Origin: Rubrobacter aplysinae
Lineage (GTDB): Bacteria; Actinomycetota; Rubrobacteria; Rubrobacterales; Rubrobacteraceae
DNA: 48,270 bases
Direction of reading: 5' to 3'
Assembly (NCBI RefSeq): GCF_001029505.1
Contig: NZ_LEKH01000020.1
Span: 1 to 48,270, forward strand
Below, one piece after another: positions 15,675-24,132 of the stretch (within the stretch, counting starts at the first letter, position 1; every line of letters starts with the position of its first letter). The notes under the pieces are model-generated. The model made no database searches. It was not told the origin of the DNA and worked only from the letters and a program-made list of their open reading frames with translations. A program made the translations under genes and the position numbers.

Positions 15675-16319
15675 CTAGAGGCTCTTTTTGAGGTATATCC
15701 AGTCCCTGATGCCCAGGGCGTAGCCCGTTAGCCAGGAGCTCTGGCGCGATATCTCCTCGTAGCCCTCGGTCTCGTAGAGCGTCAGGGCCTCGTGGTTGAT
15801 GCCGCTGACGTGCAGCCCTATAGAGGACTTGTCCGCCCCGCGTCCCAGGGCCTCGGCCTCGTAGAGCAGGCTCCTGGCCAGGCCCCGGCGCTTGTAGTCG
15901 TTTGTTACCACCAGGCGCTCGACGTAGGCCTCCGTCTTTATGGGGTTGTAGCGGGGGTGAGAGAGCAACGTCGCCGAGCGCAGCGCCGGGAAGAGCCCGA
16001 GCTGCTCGCGGAGCGTCCCCCAGAGCTTGCGGGATAGCGCCTCGTCGTCGGAGTGCCCCGTGCGCACGCCGATGCTGGCGAGGGGGGCAGAGAGGCCGCC
16101 GTCCGTCTCGTGCTCCACGATCAGGGACGTCACCCCGCCGATGGAGTGTTCCAGGGCCACCCAACGCTCCATGACGTCCGCGGCCCGGTCCAGCCTGCCG
16201 CGGAAGACGGGCCGGAACTTATCCACGAAGCCCTCGACCACGAGGCCGGCGATCACCCGGTTGTCCTCCGGGGTGGCCTTGCGCAGTTTGAAGCCCTCGT
16301 CCAAGAGTCCCGTGTCCAC
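15675..16319 (-). CDS. GNAT-family N-acetyltransferase
   Basis: A 214-residue acyl-CoA-dependent acetyltransferase. The acetyl-CoA pocket is visible in VERLVVTNDYKRRGLARSLLYEAEALGR, with the Q/RxxGxG/A-like loop RRGLA, and the late YETEGYEEISRQ typical of the fold. The N-terminal half (LRKATPEDNRVIAGLVVEGF) is a standard GNAT opening. The GTG start has GGAGG just upstream. It lies 32 bases after the ABC permease stop on the same strand, so it is probably the third gene of that operon. The substrate cannot be inferred; modification of the exported compound is possible. Confidence 0.85.
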   Translation of the reverse strand: MDTGLLDEGFKLRKATPEDNRVIAGLVVEGFVDKFRPVFRGRLDRAADVMERWVALEHSIGGVTSLIVEHETDGGLSAPLASIGVRTGHSDDEALSRKLWGTLREQLGLFPALRSATLLSHPRYNPIKTEAYVERLVVTNDYKRRGLARSLLYEAEALGRGADKSSIGLHVSGINHEALTLYETEGYEEISRQSSWLTGYALGIRDWIYLKKSL

Positions 16320-16351
16320 CTGCCTCCGTACGCCGCCGCACCCGTGACGGG

Positions 16352-17146
16352 CTAGCTGATCAAGCGCCGCCGCATGAAGTATATGGGGATGAACGCGAGC
16401 ACGGCGGTGAAGACTATTATCCAGCCCAGGTCAACCAGTATCGTTACCGACGGGCCGGTGGCCAGCTCGCGGCAGGCGTTTACCGCGTGATACAGCGGGG
16501 TGAACCAGGCGATCTGGGATATGGGCGGGGGGAAGCCGTCTATGGGGAAGAAGATCCCCGAGAACAAGAATAGCGGCGTTATGACGAGGGTGAAGTAGTA
16601 GCCGTACAGGTCTATCGTCGGGATCAGGCTCGTAAAAAGCGTCCCCATGACGCTGAACATGATTCCGACCAGTAGCAGCACGAACGGTATGAGCAGCGCC
16701 CACGGCGAGGCTATGAGCCCGAGCGCGGTGAGCACGGCCAGAAACACCGCCCCCTGCATTACGGCTCTCGTGCCCGCCCACAGGTACTCCCCGGCGATGG
16801 CGTCCTCGACGTTTACCGGTGTCGAGACTATCGCCTCGTAGACCCGGTCCACCTTGAGCTTGACGAAGGTGTTGAAGGTGCTCTCGAAGGAGGCGGCGAA
16901 CATCGCGTTTGCCGCGAGCAGGCCGGGCGCGATGTACTGCGTGTAGCTCTGACCGCCGATGCCGCCCTCCTGAATGAAGGCCCCGAGCCCGAGCCCGAGC
17001 GCCGCCAGGTACAAGAGCGGCTCGACGAAGTTCGGGATCAGGATGGTGATCCACCGCTTGCGAAAGATTGTGGCACTCCGTCGCCACACGCGGTACGCGC
17101 CGCGGGGCGAGGGGATGAGCGCGGGTAGTGTATTTACCTTGCCCAT
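16352..17146 (-). CDS. ABC-2 type transporter permease
   Basis: A 264-residue inner-membrane permease with six predicted membrane segments, starting with ILIPNFVEPLLYLAALGLGLGAF and ending with WIIVFTAVLAFIPIYFM. The layout and motifs (YTQYIAPGLLAANAMFAASFE, PLFLFSGIFFPIDGFPP) match the DrrB/NodJ group of ABC-2 exporters. Its start codon overlaps the stop of the ATPase gene by one base, so the two are coupled. With the ATPase it should form an exporter for a drug, lipid or polysaccharide precursor. Confidence 0.93.
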   Translation of the reverse strand: MGKVNTLPALIPSPRGAYRVWRRSATIFRKRWITILIPNFVEPLLYLAALGLGLGAFIQEGGIGGQSYTQYIAPGLLAANAMFAASFESTFNTFVKLKVDRVYEAIVSTPVNVEDAIAGEYLWAGTRAVMQGAVFLAVLTALGLIASPWALLIPFVLLLVGIMFSVMGTLFTSLIPTIDLYGYYFTLVITPLFLFSGIFFPIDGFPPPISQIAWFTPLYHAVNACRELATGPSVTILVDLGWIIVFTAVLAFIPIYFMRRRLIS

Positions 17147-18129
17147 CAGTCCACGAGTCCCCGGCCCGTGAGGTTGAGGAAGACGTCCTCGAGGCTCGAC
17201 CTGCGCTTCAGGGTATCCCCGACCCCGGCCCCGGAGGCCCGGACGCGCTCTATGAGCCTGTCCGGCTCCGAGGTGTAGGCGTAGATTGCGTCTGCGGTGC
17301 GCTCCACGGAGTCCGCCTCCGCCTCGATTACGGGGGCGAGGCTATCGAGGCTGTCAGGACCGCCCCTCTCCGCCCGGAACTCAACGACCTCGGGGCTAAC
17401 GTTCTCCTTTATAAGCGTCTGTGGCGAGCCGGAGGAGATGATCCGGCCGCCCTCCATGATGACGAGCCGGTCGCAGAGCTGGGCGGCCTCGTCCATGTAG
17501 TGGGTCGTGAGGATCAGGGTCTTTCCCCGGCGCTTTAGCTCGCGCAGCTTCTCCCACACCAGGTGCCGGGCCTGGGGGTCGAGGCCGGTGGTCGGCTCGT
17601 CCAGCACCACGAGGTCCGGGTCGTTCATCAGGGAGCGGGCGATCAGGAGCCGCCGCTTCATGCCGCCGGAGAGCTGCTCGACGCGGTCGCCGGACTTCTC
17701 GGAGAGCTGCACGAACTCTAGCATCTCGTCGGCGCGGTTGGAGATCTCCTTGCGGCCCAGGCCGAAGTACCGGCCGTAGACCACGAGGTTCTCCCGCACG
17801 GTAAGGTCCTCGTCCGGGTTGTTCTCCTGGGGCACGACCCCGATGCGTTGCTTGACCCGCCGGGCCTCGCGGCCCACGTCCAGCCCGACGACGTCCAGCT
17901 CGCCGCCGGAAGGGACTGCTGCGTTGTAGATCATCTTCATCGTCGAGGTCTTGCCCGCGCCGTTGGGACCCAGAAAGCCGAAGCACTCGCCCTCGTACAC
18001 CTCGAAATCCACGCCTCTTACCGCCTCGAAGCCCTCGTAGCTCTTCTTCAGGCCCCGGGCCTCCAGCGTGACGCCCCGGCCCCGCGAGCCGTCGCGCCCC
18101 CTCTCCGTTCCTGTTCCCGTACTCTGCAA
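17146..18129 (-). CDS. ABC transporter ATP-binding protein, DrrA/NodI-like
   Basis: A 327-residue ATPase that powers the permease encoded next. Walker A GPNGAGKTST, Q-loop VPQENN, signature LSGGMKRRL, Walker B LVVLDEPTTGLDP and H-loop TTHYMDEA are all intact. The C-terminal region of about 90 residues (EVVEFRAERGG to SSLEDVFLNLTGRGL) is the regulatory extension seen in DrrA/NodI-type exporters. The TTG at 18129 has GGAG nine bases upstream; no other good start exists before the first strand. It is the first gene of a three-gene operon. Confidence 0.94.
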   Translation of the reverse strand: MQSTGTGTERGRDGSRGRGVTLEARGLKKSYEGFEAVRGVDFEVYEGECFGFLGPNGAGKTSTMKMIYNAAVPSGGELDVVGLDVGREARRVKQRIGVVPQENNPDEDLTVRENLVVYGRYFGLGRKEISNRADEMLEFVQLSEKSGDRVEQLSGGMKRRLLIARSLMNDPDLVVLDEPTTGLDPQARHLVWEKLRELKRRGKTLILTTHYMDEAAQLCDRLVIMEGGRIISSGSPQTLIKENVSPEVVEFRAERGGPDSLDSLAPVIEAEADSVERTADAIYAYTSEPDRLIERVRASGAGVGDTLKRRSSLEDVFLNLTGRGLVD

Positions 18130-18151
18130 ACGCGACGCTCCACACTCTTCG

Positions 18152-18167
18152 TTGATAACGTTAATAA
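18152..18167. promoter_or_regulatory. AT-rich imperfect palindrome upstream of ABC operon
   Basis: TTGATAACGTTAATAA has a CG centre with six of eight positions symmetric, like LacI/GntR-type operators. It lies 23 bases before the ABC ATPase start in the divergent gap before the sortase. Confidence 0.35.
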
Positions 18168-18394
18168 GCCAAGGTCTTTGGTGTCTGCGGCGCTCGTGGC
18201 GCTCGTGGCCTTTGTGGCCCCTCCGGCCTGCCGCGGACGAATATCAGACAGATATACTAACGCACACACGCGCCAGACCGTCTGTCAGCGCCTTTACGAC
18301 GCTCACGAGGCTCATACGCGATAGGGCATTGAGTTAGAGCATCGAATTCTTGCGGTGTTTCGGGGTACCGGGGTGCAGAGTCCGAAACTAATGC

Positions 18395-18400
18395 TAGACT
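18395..18400 (+). promoter_or_regulatory. -10-like element of the sortase gene
   Basis: TAGACT lies eight bases before the ATG at 18409, with no ribosome site between, again suggesting a leaderless mRNA. Confidence 0.45.
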
Positions 18401-18408
18401 CCAAACCT

Positions 18409-19350
18409 ATGAGCGATAGATCCCGAAACCATAGACGTTACAGGCACCGTAGGAGACGTCCTGCGCTGCTCGGGGCCACGGCCTTTGCCTCTGTCATCAT
18501 ACTGGCGCTCGGCGGTCTGACGCTCGTGGGCCTCGACAACGTGGGCTCCAAGGGTATGCAGCTATCCCGGGTCTCCCAGCCGGAGGTAGCCCAGGCCCCG
18601 GAGGTGACGAAAGAGAGAGGCGGCGGGGAGCAGGCCCCCTCAAATAGCGTCGAGAAGTCTTCCGAGGCAGCCCCGGACAAGGCTCCAGAGCAAGCCTCGT
18701 CCGGGGCTGCCTCGGATGAGAAGTCCTCCGGGGAAAAAGGCTCGAACGGCTCTTCGGAGAACGAGGAGGCAAAAAAGCAGGAGTCCGATAAAAAGGCCGA
18801 GGACAAGAAGGATAAGCAGGAAAAGCAAGAGAAGCAGGAGCCCGAGCCTCCGCCGGACCCCCGGATCAAGACCATGTGGATGTCCATACCTAAGCTGGGC
18901 ATGTACAGCGACACGGTCTACAACAGCAGTTCTCACGAGCAGATGGGCGTCGGGGCGATCAAGCTGCCCCCGACCGGCTTCCCGTGGCAGAACGGGGCGA
19001 ACACTTACATCTCGGCGCACAGGATCGGCTATCCGGGGACGCAGAGCTACAATCAGTTCTACGCGCTGCCCGCGATGCAGCAGGGAGACATGATCTACGT
19101 CGGTGACGCCAATGGCACCCAGTACAAGTATCGGGTGACCAAGAAGTTCGCCGTCAAGCCGTGGGAGAACTGGGTCACCGAGCCCAAGGCCGGTAAGGAC
19201 CTGATAACGCTCCAGACCTGTGTAGACTCGCTGGATCCGAACACCTGGTGGGATATAAGCCCGAAGCTCATGCGTTCCGGGCCGGACTCGGCGCGCATGA
19301 TCGTGCGGGCCGAGAAGGTGGATACCTACTACCCGCAGCAGTACCAGTAG
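18409..19350 (+). CDS. Sortase (class E/D-like transpeptidase)
   Basis: A 313-residue membrane-anchored cysteine transpeptidase. A basic N-terminus and one membrane segment (about 18-41) are followed by a long disordered Ser/Glu/Lys-rich spacer (about 55-150). The catalytic domain begins at IPKLGM. The catalytic residues are His204 (ISAHRIGYPG), Cys271 in TLQTC (the TLxTC motif) and Arg296 (SARMIVRAE). The spacer is longer than usual and would hold the domain well away from the membrane. The LPDTG protein at 6531 is the only substrate visible here and is not adjacent, so this is probably a housekeeping enzyme. The ATG at 18409 is preferred from the -10 spacing; an ATG at 18391 is possible. 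Confidence 0.9.
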   Translation: MSDRSRNHRRYRHRRRRPALLGATAFASVIILALGGLTLVGLDNVGSKGMQLSRVSQPEVAQAPEVTKERGGGEQAPSNSVEKSSEAAPDKAPEQASSGAASDEKSSGEKGSNGSSENEEAKKQESDKKAEDKKDKQEKQEKQEPEPPPDPRIKTMWMSIPKLGMYSDTVYNSSSHEQMGVGAIKLPPTGFPWQNGANTYISAHRIGYPGTQSYNQFYALPAMQQGDMIYVGDANGTQYKYRVTKKFAVKPWENWVTEPKAGKDLITLQTCVDSLDPNTWWDISPKLMRSGPDSARMIVRAEKVDTYYPQQYQ

Positions 19351-19389
19351 TAACAGCCGCTCACTAGTTGAACGAGCAGAATGCTTACA

Positions 19390-19427
19390 GAGAAGGGGGG
19401 GCGCTCCACAGAGCGTCCCCCCTTCTC
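19390..19427. terminator. Bidirectional terminator between convergent units
   Basis: A 17-base arm starting GAGAAGGGG (19390-19406) pairs with 19411-19427 across a four-base loop, with one mismatch. It lies between the sortase and the convergent four-gene operon, so it can stop both. Confidence 0.85.
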
Positions 19428-19431
19428 TTAG

Positions 19432-19692
19432 CTAGTCCTCCGGTTCGAGGACGTCGTAGAGGATGGGCTCTATCGCGCCGTCGCTGAAGCCGGAGCGGTA
19501 CTGTATGTAGCGGGTTCTTTGCAGGAAGGCGAGTGAGGTGCGCACCCGGCTTTCGAGGCTCGGGATCTCCTCCTCTATCTCCTCTCTCTTGGAGGAGTCT
19601 ATGATCACATCCTCCTCATCTGCCTCCTGCCAGAGATCCCAGAGCTTGCGCCAGAGCCTCTCCTCGTCCTGTGGTAGGGTCTCTCGTTCCAC
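19432..19692 (-). CDS. Small acidic hypothetical protein
   Basis: An 86-residue protein, very rich in Glu and Asp, with probable helices (ERLWRKLWDLWQEADEE, SKREEIEEEIPSLESRVRTSLAFLQRTRYIQYR). I do not recognise a family. It is the last gene of a minus-strand operon: its GTG start shares one base with the moaB stop, and a strong terminator follows its own stop by a few bases. The tight overlap is the best evidence that it is translated. Confidence 0.7.
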   Translation of the reverse strand: MERETLPQDEERLWRKLWDLWQEADEEDVIIDSSKREEIEEEIPSLESRVRTSLAFLQRTRYIQYRSGFSDGAIEPILYDVLEPED

Positions 19693-20210
19693 TACTCAAC
19701 CTGCTTTCTAAGCTCGAATACTACGTGCGGCATCTCGGGGGCTAGGAGCTTTTCGGTCGCCAGCCGGGCCGCGTTTGCGGAGCCCGGCAGGGCGGCCACG
19801 AACCGGCGGCCGATGGTGCCGGCCACGGCCCGGCTCATCATGGCGGCGGCCCCGATCTCCTCGTAGGAGAGGGTGCGGAAGATCTCGCCAAACCCGTCGA
19901 GCCGCTTCTCCAGCATCGCCTCTACGACCTCGTAGGTCGAGTCCCGCAGCGAGATGCCGGTGCCGCCGGTGGTTATCACGGCGTCCACGTCCTCGCGGGC
20001 GAGAAAGTCCGTGAGACGGCCCCGGATCTCCTGTGGCTCGTCTTTTATGAGGTCGCGGGCCGAGATCTCGTGCCCCGCCCCTTCCAGAATCTCCTGTATC
20101 GCGTCGCCGCCGGTGTCCGTCTCCGGGGTGCGGGAGTCGCTTATGGTCAGAACGGCCACCCGGACGTAGTCGGGGGCCTCGTGGTGATGTTGTCTTACGG
20201 CCTCGCTCAC
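19692..20210 (-). CDS. moaB: MoaB/MogA-like molybdopterin biosynthesis protein
   Basis: A 172-residue MoCF-domain protein that adenylylates molybdopterin before molybdate insertion. Typical elements: VAVLTISDSRTPETDTGG, the nucleotide-binding loop VITTGGTGIS, and the closing ALPGSANAAR (PGSxxA loop). The length matches MoaB. An N-terminal His run (QHHHEAP) is unusual. It overlaps the preceding metallo-hydrolase gene by four bases. No other molybdenum cofactor gene is in the window. Confidence 0.92.
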   Translation of the reverse strand: MSEAVRQHHHEAPDYVRVAVLTISDSRTPETDTGGDAIQEILEGAGHEISARDLIKDEPQEIRGRLTDFLAREDVDAVITTGGTGISLRDSTYEVVEAMLEKRLDGFGEIFRTLSYEEIGAAAMMSRAVAGTIGRRFVAALPGSANAARLATEKLLAPEMPHVVFELRKQVE

Positions 20211-20878
20211 GAGGGGCCTCCCGTACCATCCATACCACCCATCTGGCTCATCTGGCCGTTCAGGAACGGATTGCTCACCCGCTCTTCGCCGACCGTGGTC
20301 GCCGGTCCGTGGCCGGGATAGAGCCGGGTCTCGTCCGGGAGGGTCAGGATCTCCTCCCGGATGCTCTTCATCAGGACCTCCATGCTCCCGCCCGGGAGAT
20401 CCACGCGCCCCACGCTTCCGGCGAACACGGCGTCGCCCGATAGCACGAGTCCTTCAGCCTCCACGTAGAAGGCCAGATGACCGGGGGCGTGCCCCGGAGT
20501 GTACAGCGGGCGCAGCCGTAGACCGCCGACCTCCAGCGTCTCGCCGGTCTCGATGTAGCGGTCTATCTCCGGCACCTTGCCGAACTTCACGCCCATCATC
20601 GCGGCCTGCTGCGGTACGGCCTGGAGCATCTCCTCCGCCTCGGCGTGCAGGAGGACGGGGCAGGAGTACTCCTCGGCAAGCTCCGCAACGGCCCCGACGT
20701 GGTCTATGTGCGAGTGGGTGAGGATGATCGAGCCTATCTCCACCCCGCTCTGCTCGACCGCGAGCGCGATGCGGGCCGCCTCGTCGCCCGGGTCTATCAG
20801 CGCGCCCTCGCCGGACTCGTCCCCGACGATGTAGCAGTTCTCCTGGAACGGGCCGACAGTTATGCCTTCTAGGATCAC
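20207..20878 (-). CDS. Metallo-beta-lactamase-fold hydrolase, glyoxalase II-like
   Basis: A 223-residue zinc or iron hydrolase. The metal-binding motif THSHIDH gives His55, His57, Asp59 and His60. Further ligands are the His in YTPGHAPGH, the Asp in LSGDAVF, and the His in YPGHGP. The layout is that of short glyoxalase II-like proteins (hydroxyacylglutathione hydrolase or related thioesters), but it lacks the long C-terminal substrate domain of true glyoxalase II. The substrate is uncertain in an organism that probably lacks glutathione. It starts three bases after pepA and overlaps moaB. The tail is Gly/Met-rich. Confidence 0.9.
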   Translation of the reverse strand: MILEGITVGPFQENCYIVGDESGEGALIDPGDEAARIALAVEQSGVEIGSIILTHSHIDHVGAVAELAEEYSCPVLLHAEAEEMLQAVPQQAAMMGVKFGKVPEIDRYIETGETLEVGGLRLRPLYTPGHAPGHLAFYVEAEGLVLSGDAVFAGSVGRVDLPGGSMEVLMKSIREEILTLPDETRLYPGHGPATTVGEERVSNPFLNGQMSQMGGMDGTGGPS

Positions 20879-20881
20879 GCG

Positions 20882-22432
20882 TTACCGCCTCTCGTGTTGG
20901 CTCGTATTCGAGCTTTCGGACCGGGCCCGCAGCAGCTCGACCAGGAGCCGCGCCGGGGTGCCGGTCGCCCCTTTCGCGACGTACGGGTTCTTCAGCGGGA
21001 CGTCCCAGGCGGTGCCGGCGACATCGAGGTGTGCCCAGGGGAAGTCCGCGAACTCCTTGAGGAACGCGCCGGCGGTCAGGGTGCCCGCGTTACGGCCCCC
21101 GGTGTTCTTTATGTCGGCGGTGTCGGACTCGATCTGGTCCGTGTAGTCCTCGAACAGCGGCAGCGGCCAGGCGCGCTCGCCGGCTGACTCTCCGGCGGCC
21201 TGGACCTCGGAGACGAGGTCGTCGTCGTTGCCCATCAGCCCGGAGGCCGCCTTGCCGAGCCCGACGAGCACGGCCCCGGTGAGGGTGGCGCAGTCTATGA
21301 CGCAGGCCGGGTCGTAGCGTTTTGCGTAGAGCAGGGCGTCGGCCAGGATGAGGCGTCCCTCGGCGTCCGTGGAGATGACCTCGACCGTCTTGCCGTTGGA
21401 GAACTGCAGCACGTCGCCGGGCTTGTAGGCGTCGCCGGCGGGCAGGTTCTCGGTGGCGGGCACGAGGGCCACGACGTTCACCGGGAGGCCCAGCGCCCCG
21501 ACGGCCTCCATTGCCCCGAGCACGGCCGCGCCGCCGCCCATGTCGAACTTCATCTCCTCCATGCCCGCCGAGGGCTTTATGGAGATGCCGCCGGAGTCGA
21601 AGGTCACGCCCTTGCCCACGAGCACCACCGGGGCCTCATCGCCGCCGCCCCGGTGCTCCAGCACGATAAAGCGCGGCTCCTGTGAGGAGGAGCGGCCCAC
21701 CGTGGAGAGGCCGGTCATGCTTTCGGAGTCTATGCCGGCACGGTCGAGCACCGTGAGACCCATGTCGTGGCGGGTCGAGATCTCCTCCGCCTGCCCGGCG
21801 AGAAACTCCGGGGTCGCGGTGCTGCCGGGCTCGTTCGCGAGGTCCCGGGCGAGGCGGGCTCCGCGGGCGATCTTCTCCCCGGCCTCGGCCCCGCGCCGGG
21901 TGGCGCTGGCGGTAGCCTCGTCGTCGGCCGCGAGTAGCTCCACGCCGGGGTCGCTCTGCTCCTCGTCATCCGTCTCGTCCGTCTTGTTCTTGATACCGCT
22001 CTTGTACTTGCGGAACCTGTACAGGCCGAGAGCCGCACCCTCGGCGGCGGCCTGGGCGGCCTGCTCCCCCGTCGCGGCATGCGGGGTGCGGGGGGATAGG
22101 ACCATCTCTCCGGCCTTCAGGGAGCGCGCCTTCTTCGCCGCCGTGGCCGCCGCGCGCCGCAGCTTGTCCAGGGTGAACCCGTCCCGCTCCCCGAGCCCGA
22201 GGAGCATCAGCCGGGAGGCCGCAACCCCGTTTCCGTTACCTCCTTCTCCGGTGTAGAGCAGCGCCATCTCTCCCTCCTTGCCGGAGAAGTCGCCGCTCTG
22301 TAGCGCGGGGGCGGCGGCTCCGGCGAGGGACTCCGGCGCCGCCTCGCCTTTGTAGAGGCAGACCACGAGAAGCTCCGTATTTACACCCGCCGCGCCGTCC
22401 GGGCCGATGGTCCTGGTTCCGATGGGGCCCAA
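20882..22432 (-). CDS. pepA: Leucyl aminopeptidase, M17 family
   Basis: A 516-residue two-metal aminopeptidase that removes N-terminal residues from peptides in the cytoplasm. The catalytic C-terminal half has VGKGVTFDSGGISIKPS (metal and active-site Lys), MKFDMGGGAAV, and STDAEGRLILADAL, where the usual Asn before TDAEGRL is Ser. The N-terminal half is the variable macrodomain-like part. The TTG start is preceded by GAGAGGAGGGG. It is the first gene of the four-gene operon that ends in the terminator at 19390. An acidic insert near residue 150 (DETDDEEQSD) is unusual. Confidence 0.95.
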   Translation of the reverse strand: MGPIGTRTIGPDGAAGVNTELLVVCLYKGEAAPESLAGAAAPALQSGDFSGKEGEMALLYTGEGGNGNGVAASRLMLLGLGERDGFTLDKLRRAAATAAKKARSLKAGEMVLSPRTPHAATGEQAAQAAAEGAALGLYRFRKYKSGIKNKTDETDDEEQSDPGVELLAADDEATASATRRGAEAGEKIARGARLARDLANEPGSTATPEFLAGQAEEISTRHDMGLTVLDRAGIDSESMTGLSTVGRSSSQEPRFIVLEHRGGGDEAPVVLVGKGVTFDSGGISIKPSAGMEEMKFDMGGGAAVLGAMEAVGALGLPVNVVALVPATENLPAGDAYKPGDVLQFSNGKTVEVISTDAEGRLILADALLYAKRYDPACVIDCATLTGAVLVGLGKAASGLMGNDDDLVSEVQAAGESAGERAWPLPLFEDYTDQIESDTADIKNTGGRNAGTLTAGAFLKEFADFPWAHLDVAGTAWDVPLKNPYVAKGATGTPARLLVELLRARSESSNTSQHERR

Positions 22433-22540
22433 AACCCCTCCTCTCTCGTGTAGGAACGATGTAAGAACGCGTGTCGCGGGACATATGGTAAAGGATGCCG
22501 CCCGGCTCTACGGGGCCGGGGGCACGTTCCGCCGCTGTTC

Positions 22541-22546
22541 TACAAT
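22541..22546 (+). promoter_or_regulatory. -10 element of the glycosyltransferase gene
   Basis: TACAAT lies nine bases before the GTG at 22556. No ribosome site intervenes. Confidence 0.5.
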
Positions 22547-22555
22547 ACTCTCGTC

Positions 22556-23245
22556 GTGAGGCTCTCGGTTGTTATACCCGCGCTGGAGGAGGAGGCTGTG
22601 ATCGGCGGCCTCCTCGACTACGTCTCGGGGCTGGATGGCGTCCACGAGGTGGTGGTCGCCGACGGCGGCTCCTCTGACGCTACGGCCGGGATCTCTCGCG
22701 CGAGAGGCGCGGCGCTCGCGCTCTCGGAGCCGGGGCGCGGCATTCAGCTGCGGGCCGGGGCAGAGAGGGCCACGGGCGACGTGCTGCTGTTCCTGCACGC
22801 CGACACGCTGCCGCCGCCGGACGTGGCGGATCAGATACGGGGCGCGCTGGAGGCGGGCTATGTCGGCGGGAACTTCCGGCTCAAGTACCCCGGCGGCGGG
22901 GCGCTCGGCCGCTGGCTGGAGGCTCTCGTGCTCGTCTACCGCAGGGTCGGCCGCTACTACGGGGACTCGGGCATCTTCGTCCGCCGCGACGTGTACGAGA
23001 GCATCGGCGGCTTCCCGGCGGTGCCGGTCATGGAGGATGTGATCTTCGTCCACCGCCTCGAACGGGCCGGTAAGACCGCCTTCCTGCCGGGCCCAATGAC
23101 CAGTTCCCCCCGCCGCTGGACCGGACGCCCCCTGCGCACGCTCTTTCTGTGGGCCGCCATGCAGCTCGCGTACGAAGCCGGGGCGAGCCCCTGGCGGCTG
23201 GCCCGCTTCTACCGCTTGGCCACTGGCGGCACCAGAGAAGAGTAG
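22556..23245 (+). CDS. GT2-fold glycosyltransferase, TIGR04283-like
   Basis: A 229-residue family 2 glycosyltransferase. Nucleotide-sugar binding elements are LSVVIPALEEE, EVVVADGGSSDAT, and the DxD-like LLFLHADTLPP. The phrase GRGIQLRAGAERATGD is typical of the TIGR04283 group, first named for arsenosugar biosynthesis. In most bacteria the true acceptor is unknown. No membrane segment is certain; a C-terminal hydrophobic helix (LRTLFLWAAMQLAYEAG) may touch the membrane. The next gene starts 43 bases later on the same strand. Confidence 0.9.
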   Translation: MRLSVVIPALEEEAVIGGLLDYVSGLDGVHEVVVADGGSSDATAGISRARGAALALSEPGRGIQLRAGAERATGDVLLFLHADTLPPPDVADQIRGALEAGYVGGNFRLKYPGGGALGRWLEALVLVYRRVGRYYGDSGIFVRRDVYESIGGFPAVPVMEDVIFVHRLERAGKTAFLPGPMTSSPRRWTGRPLRTLFLWAAMQLAYEAGASPWRLARFYRLATGGTREE

Positions 23246-23287
23246 CGTGGTGGGGCCGGTTCGCGGGCAACGAGGCGGGCTGTTACC

Positions 23288-24076
23288 GTGGGATATATGA
23301 GCGCCACACAGGGACTCCGGCATCATCTGGACTTCGCCACCACCCTCGCCTACGAGGCTGGGCGGATGACCCTCGGGTACTTCAGGAACGGGGTACGGAC
23401 GGAGACCAAGGAAGACGAGAGTCCCGTCACCGTCGCGGACCGGGAGGCGGAGCGCATGATCCGGGCCCGGATCAGCGAGCGTTACCCTTCGCACGCCATT
23501 CTCGGCGAGGAGTACGGCCCGGAGGCGGGGGCGGGAAGCTATCGCTGGATCGTGGACCCCATAGACGGCACCCTGGCCTTCGTGCGCGGCGTCCCGCTGT
23601 ACGCCGTTCTGATCGCACTGGAGATAGAGGGCGTCTGCGAGGTCGGCGCCGCCTACTTCCCCGCCCTGGACGAGATGGTCCACGCCGCAACCGGGGAGGG
23701 CTGCTACTGCAACGGCCGCAGGGCCCGCGTCTCCCAGGTGCAGAGCCTCTCCGAAGGTATCGTGGCCTTCACCGACGCCAAGGGTTTCGAGGCCTACGGG
23801 CGCGAGCCGGAGTGGGACCGGCTGAGGCGCGCCGCCCGGTACGCCAGAGGCTGGTCGGACGCCTACGGCCACGCGCTCGTCGCCACCGGGCGGGCCGAGG
23901 TCATGCTAGACCCCGCCATGAACCCCTGGGACTGCGCCCCGTTCGCCCCGATCCTGCGCGAGGCCGGCGGCTACCTCGGGGACTGGTCCGGCCGAGAGAC
24001 CATCTACGGCGGCGAGGCCCTCAGCACCAGCCGCGTGCTTCTACCGGAGGTGCTCGATCTGGTCCGGCGCGAGTAG
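23288..24076 (+). CDS. Inositol-monophosphatase-family phosphatase, HisN-like
   Basis: A 262-residue Mg-dependent phosphatase. Metal-binding motifs are ILGEEYG, WIVDPIDGTLAFVRGVPLYAVLIAL, and a late NPWDCAPFAPILREAGG. The block DAYGHALVATGRAEVMLDPAMNPWD is very close to the HisN type of histidinol-phosphate phosphatase, so it is a good candidate for that step; inositol phosphatase is the alternative. It competes for this role with the HAD protein inside the his operon. Starts: GTG at 23288 or ATG at 23297, neither with a clear ribosome site. Confidence 0.9.
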   Translation: MGYMSATQGLRHHLDFATTLAYEAGRMTLGYFRNGVRTETKEDESPVTVADREAERMIRARISERYPSHAILGEEYGPEAGAGSYRWIVDPIDGTLAFVRGVPLYAVLIALEIEGVCEVGAAYFPALDEMVHAATGEGCYCNGRRARVSQVQSLSEGIVAFTDAKGFEAYGREPEWDRLRRAARYARGWSDAYGHALVATGRAEVMLDPAMNPWDCAPFAPILREAGGYLGDWSGRETIYGGEALSTSRVLLPEVLDLVRRE

Positions 24077-24120
24077 GGCGACGGCTAGAACTACTCTAGC
24101 TACTTACTCCAACTATCGAC

Positions 24121-24126
24121 TACCAT
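24121..24126 (+). promoter_or_regulatory. -10-like element of the second glycosyltransferase
   Basis: TACCAT is exactly six bases before the ATG at 24133, the leaderless geometry. A palindrome, GTGCA-A-TGCAC (24128-24138), covers the start codon. Confidence 0.45.
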
Positions 24127-24132
24127 TGTGCA

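Noticed and set aside
22508-23872. 454-codon minus-strand frame across the glycosyltransferase and HisN-like genes
   Set aside because: Both plus-strand genes have clear family motifs throughout; the antisense frame has none and spans their junction.
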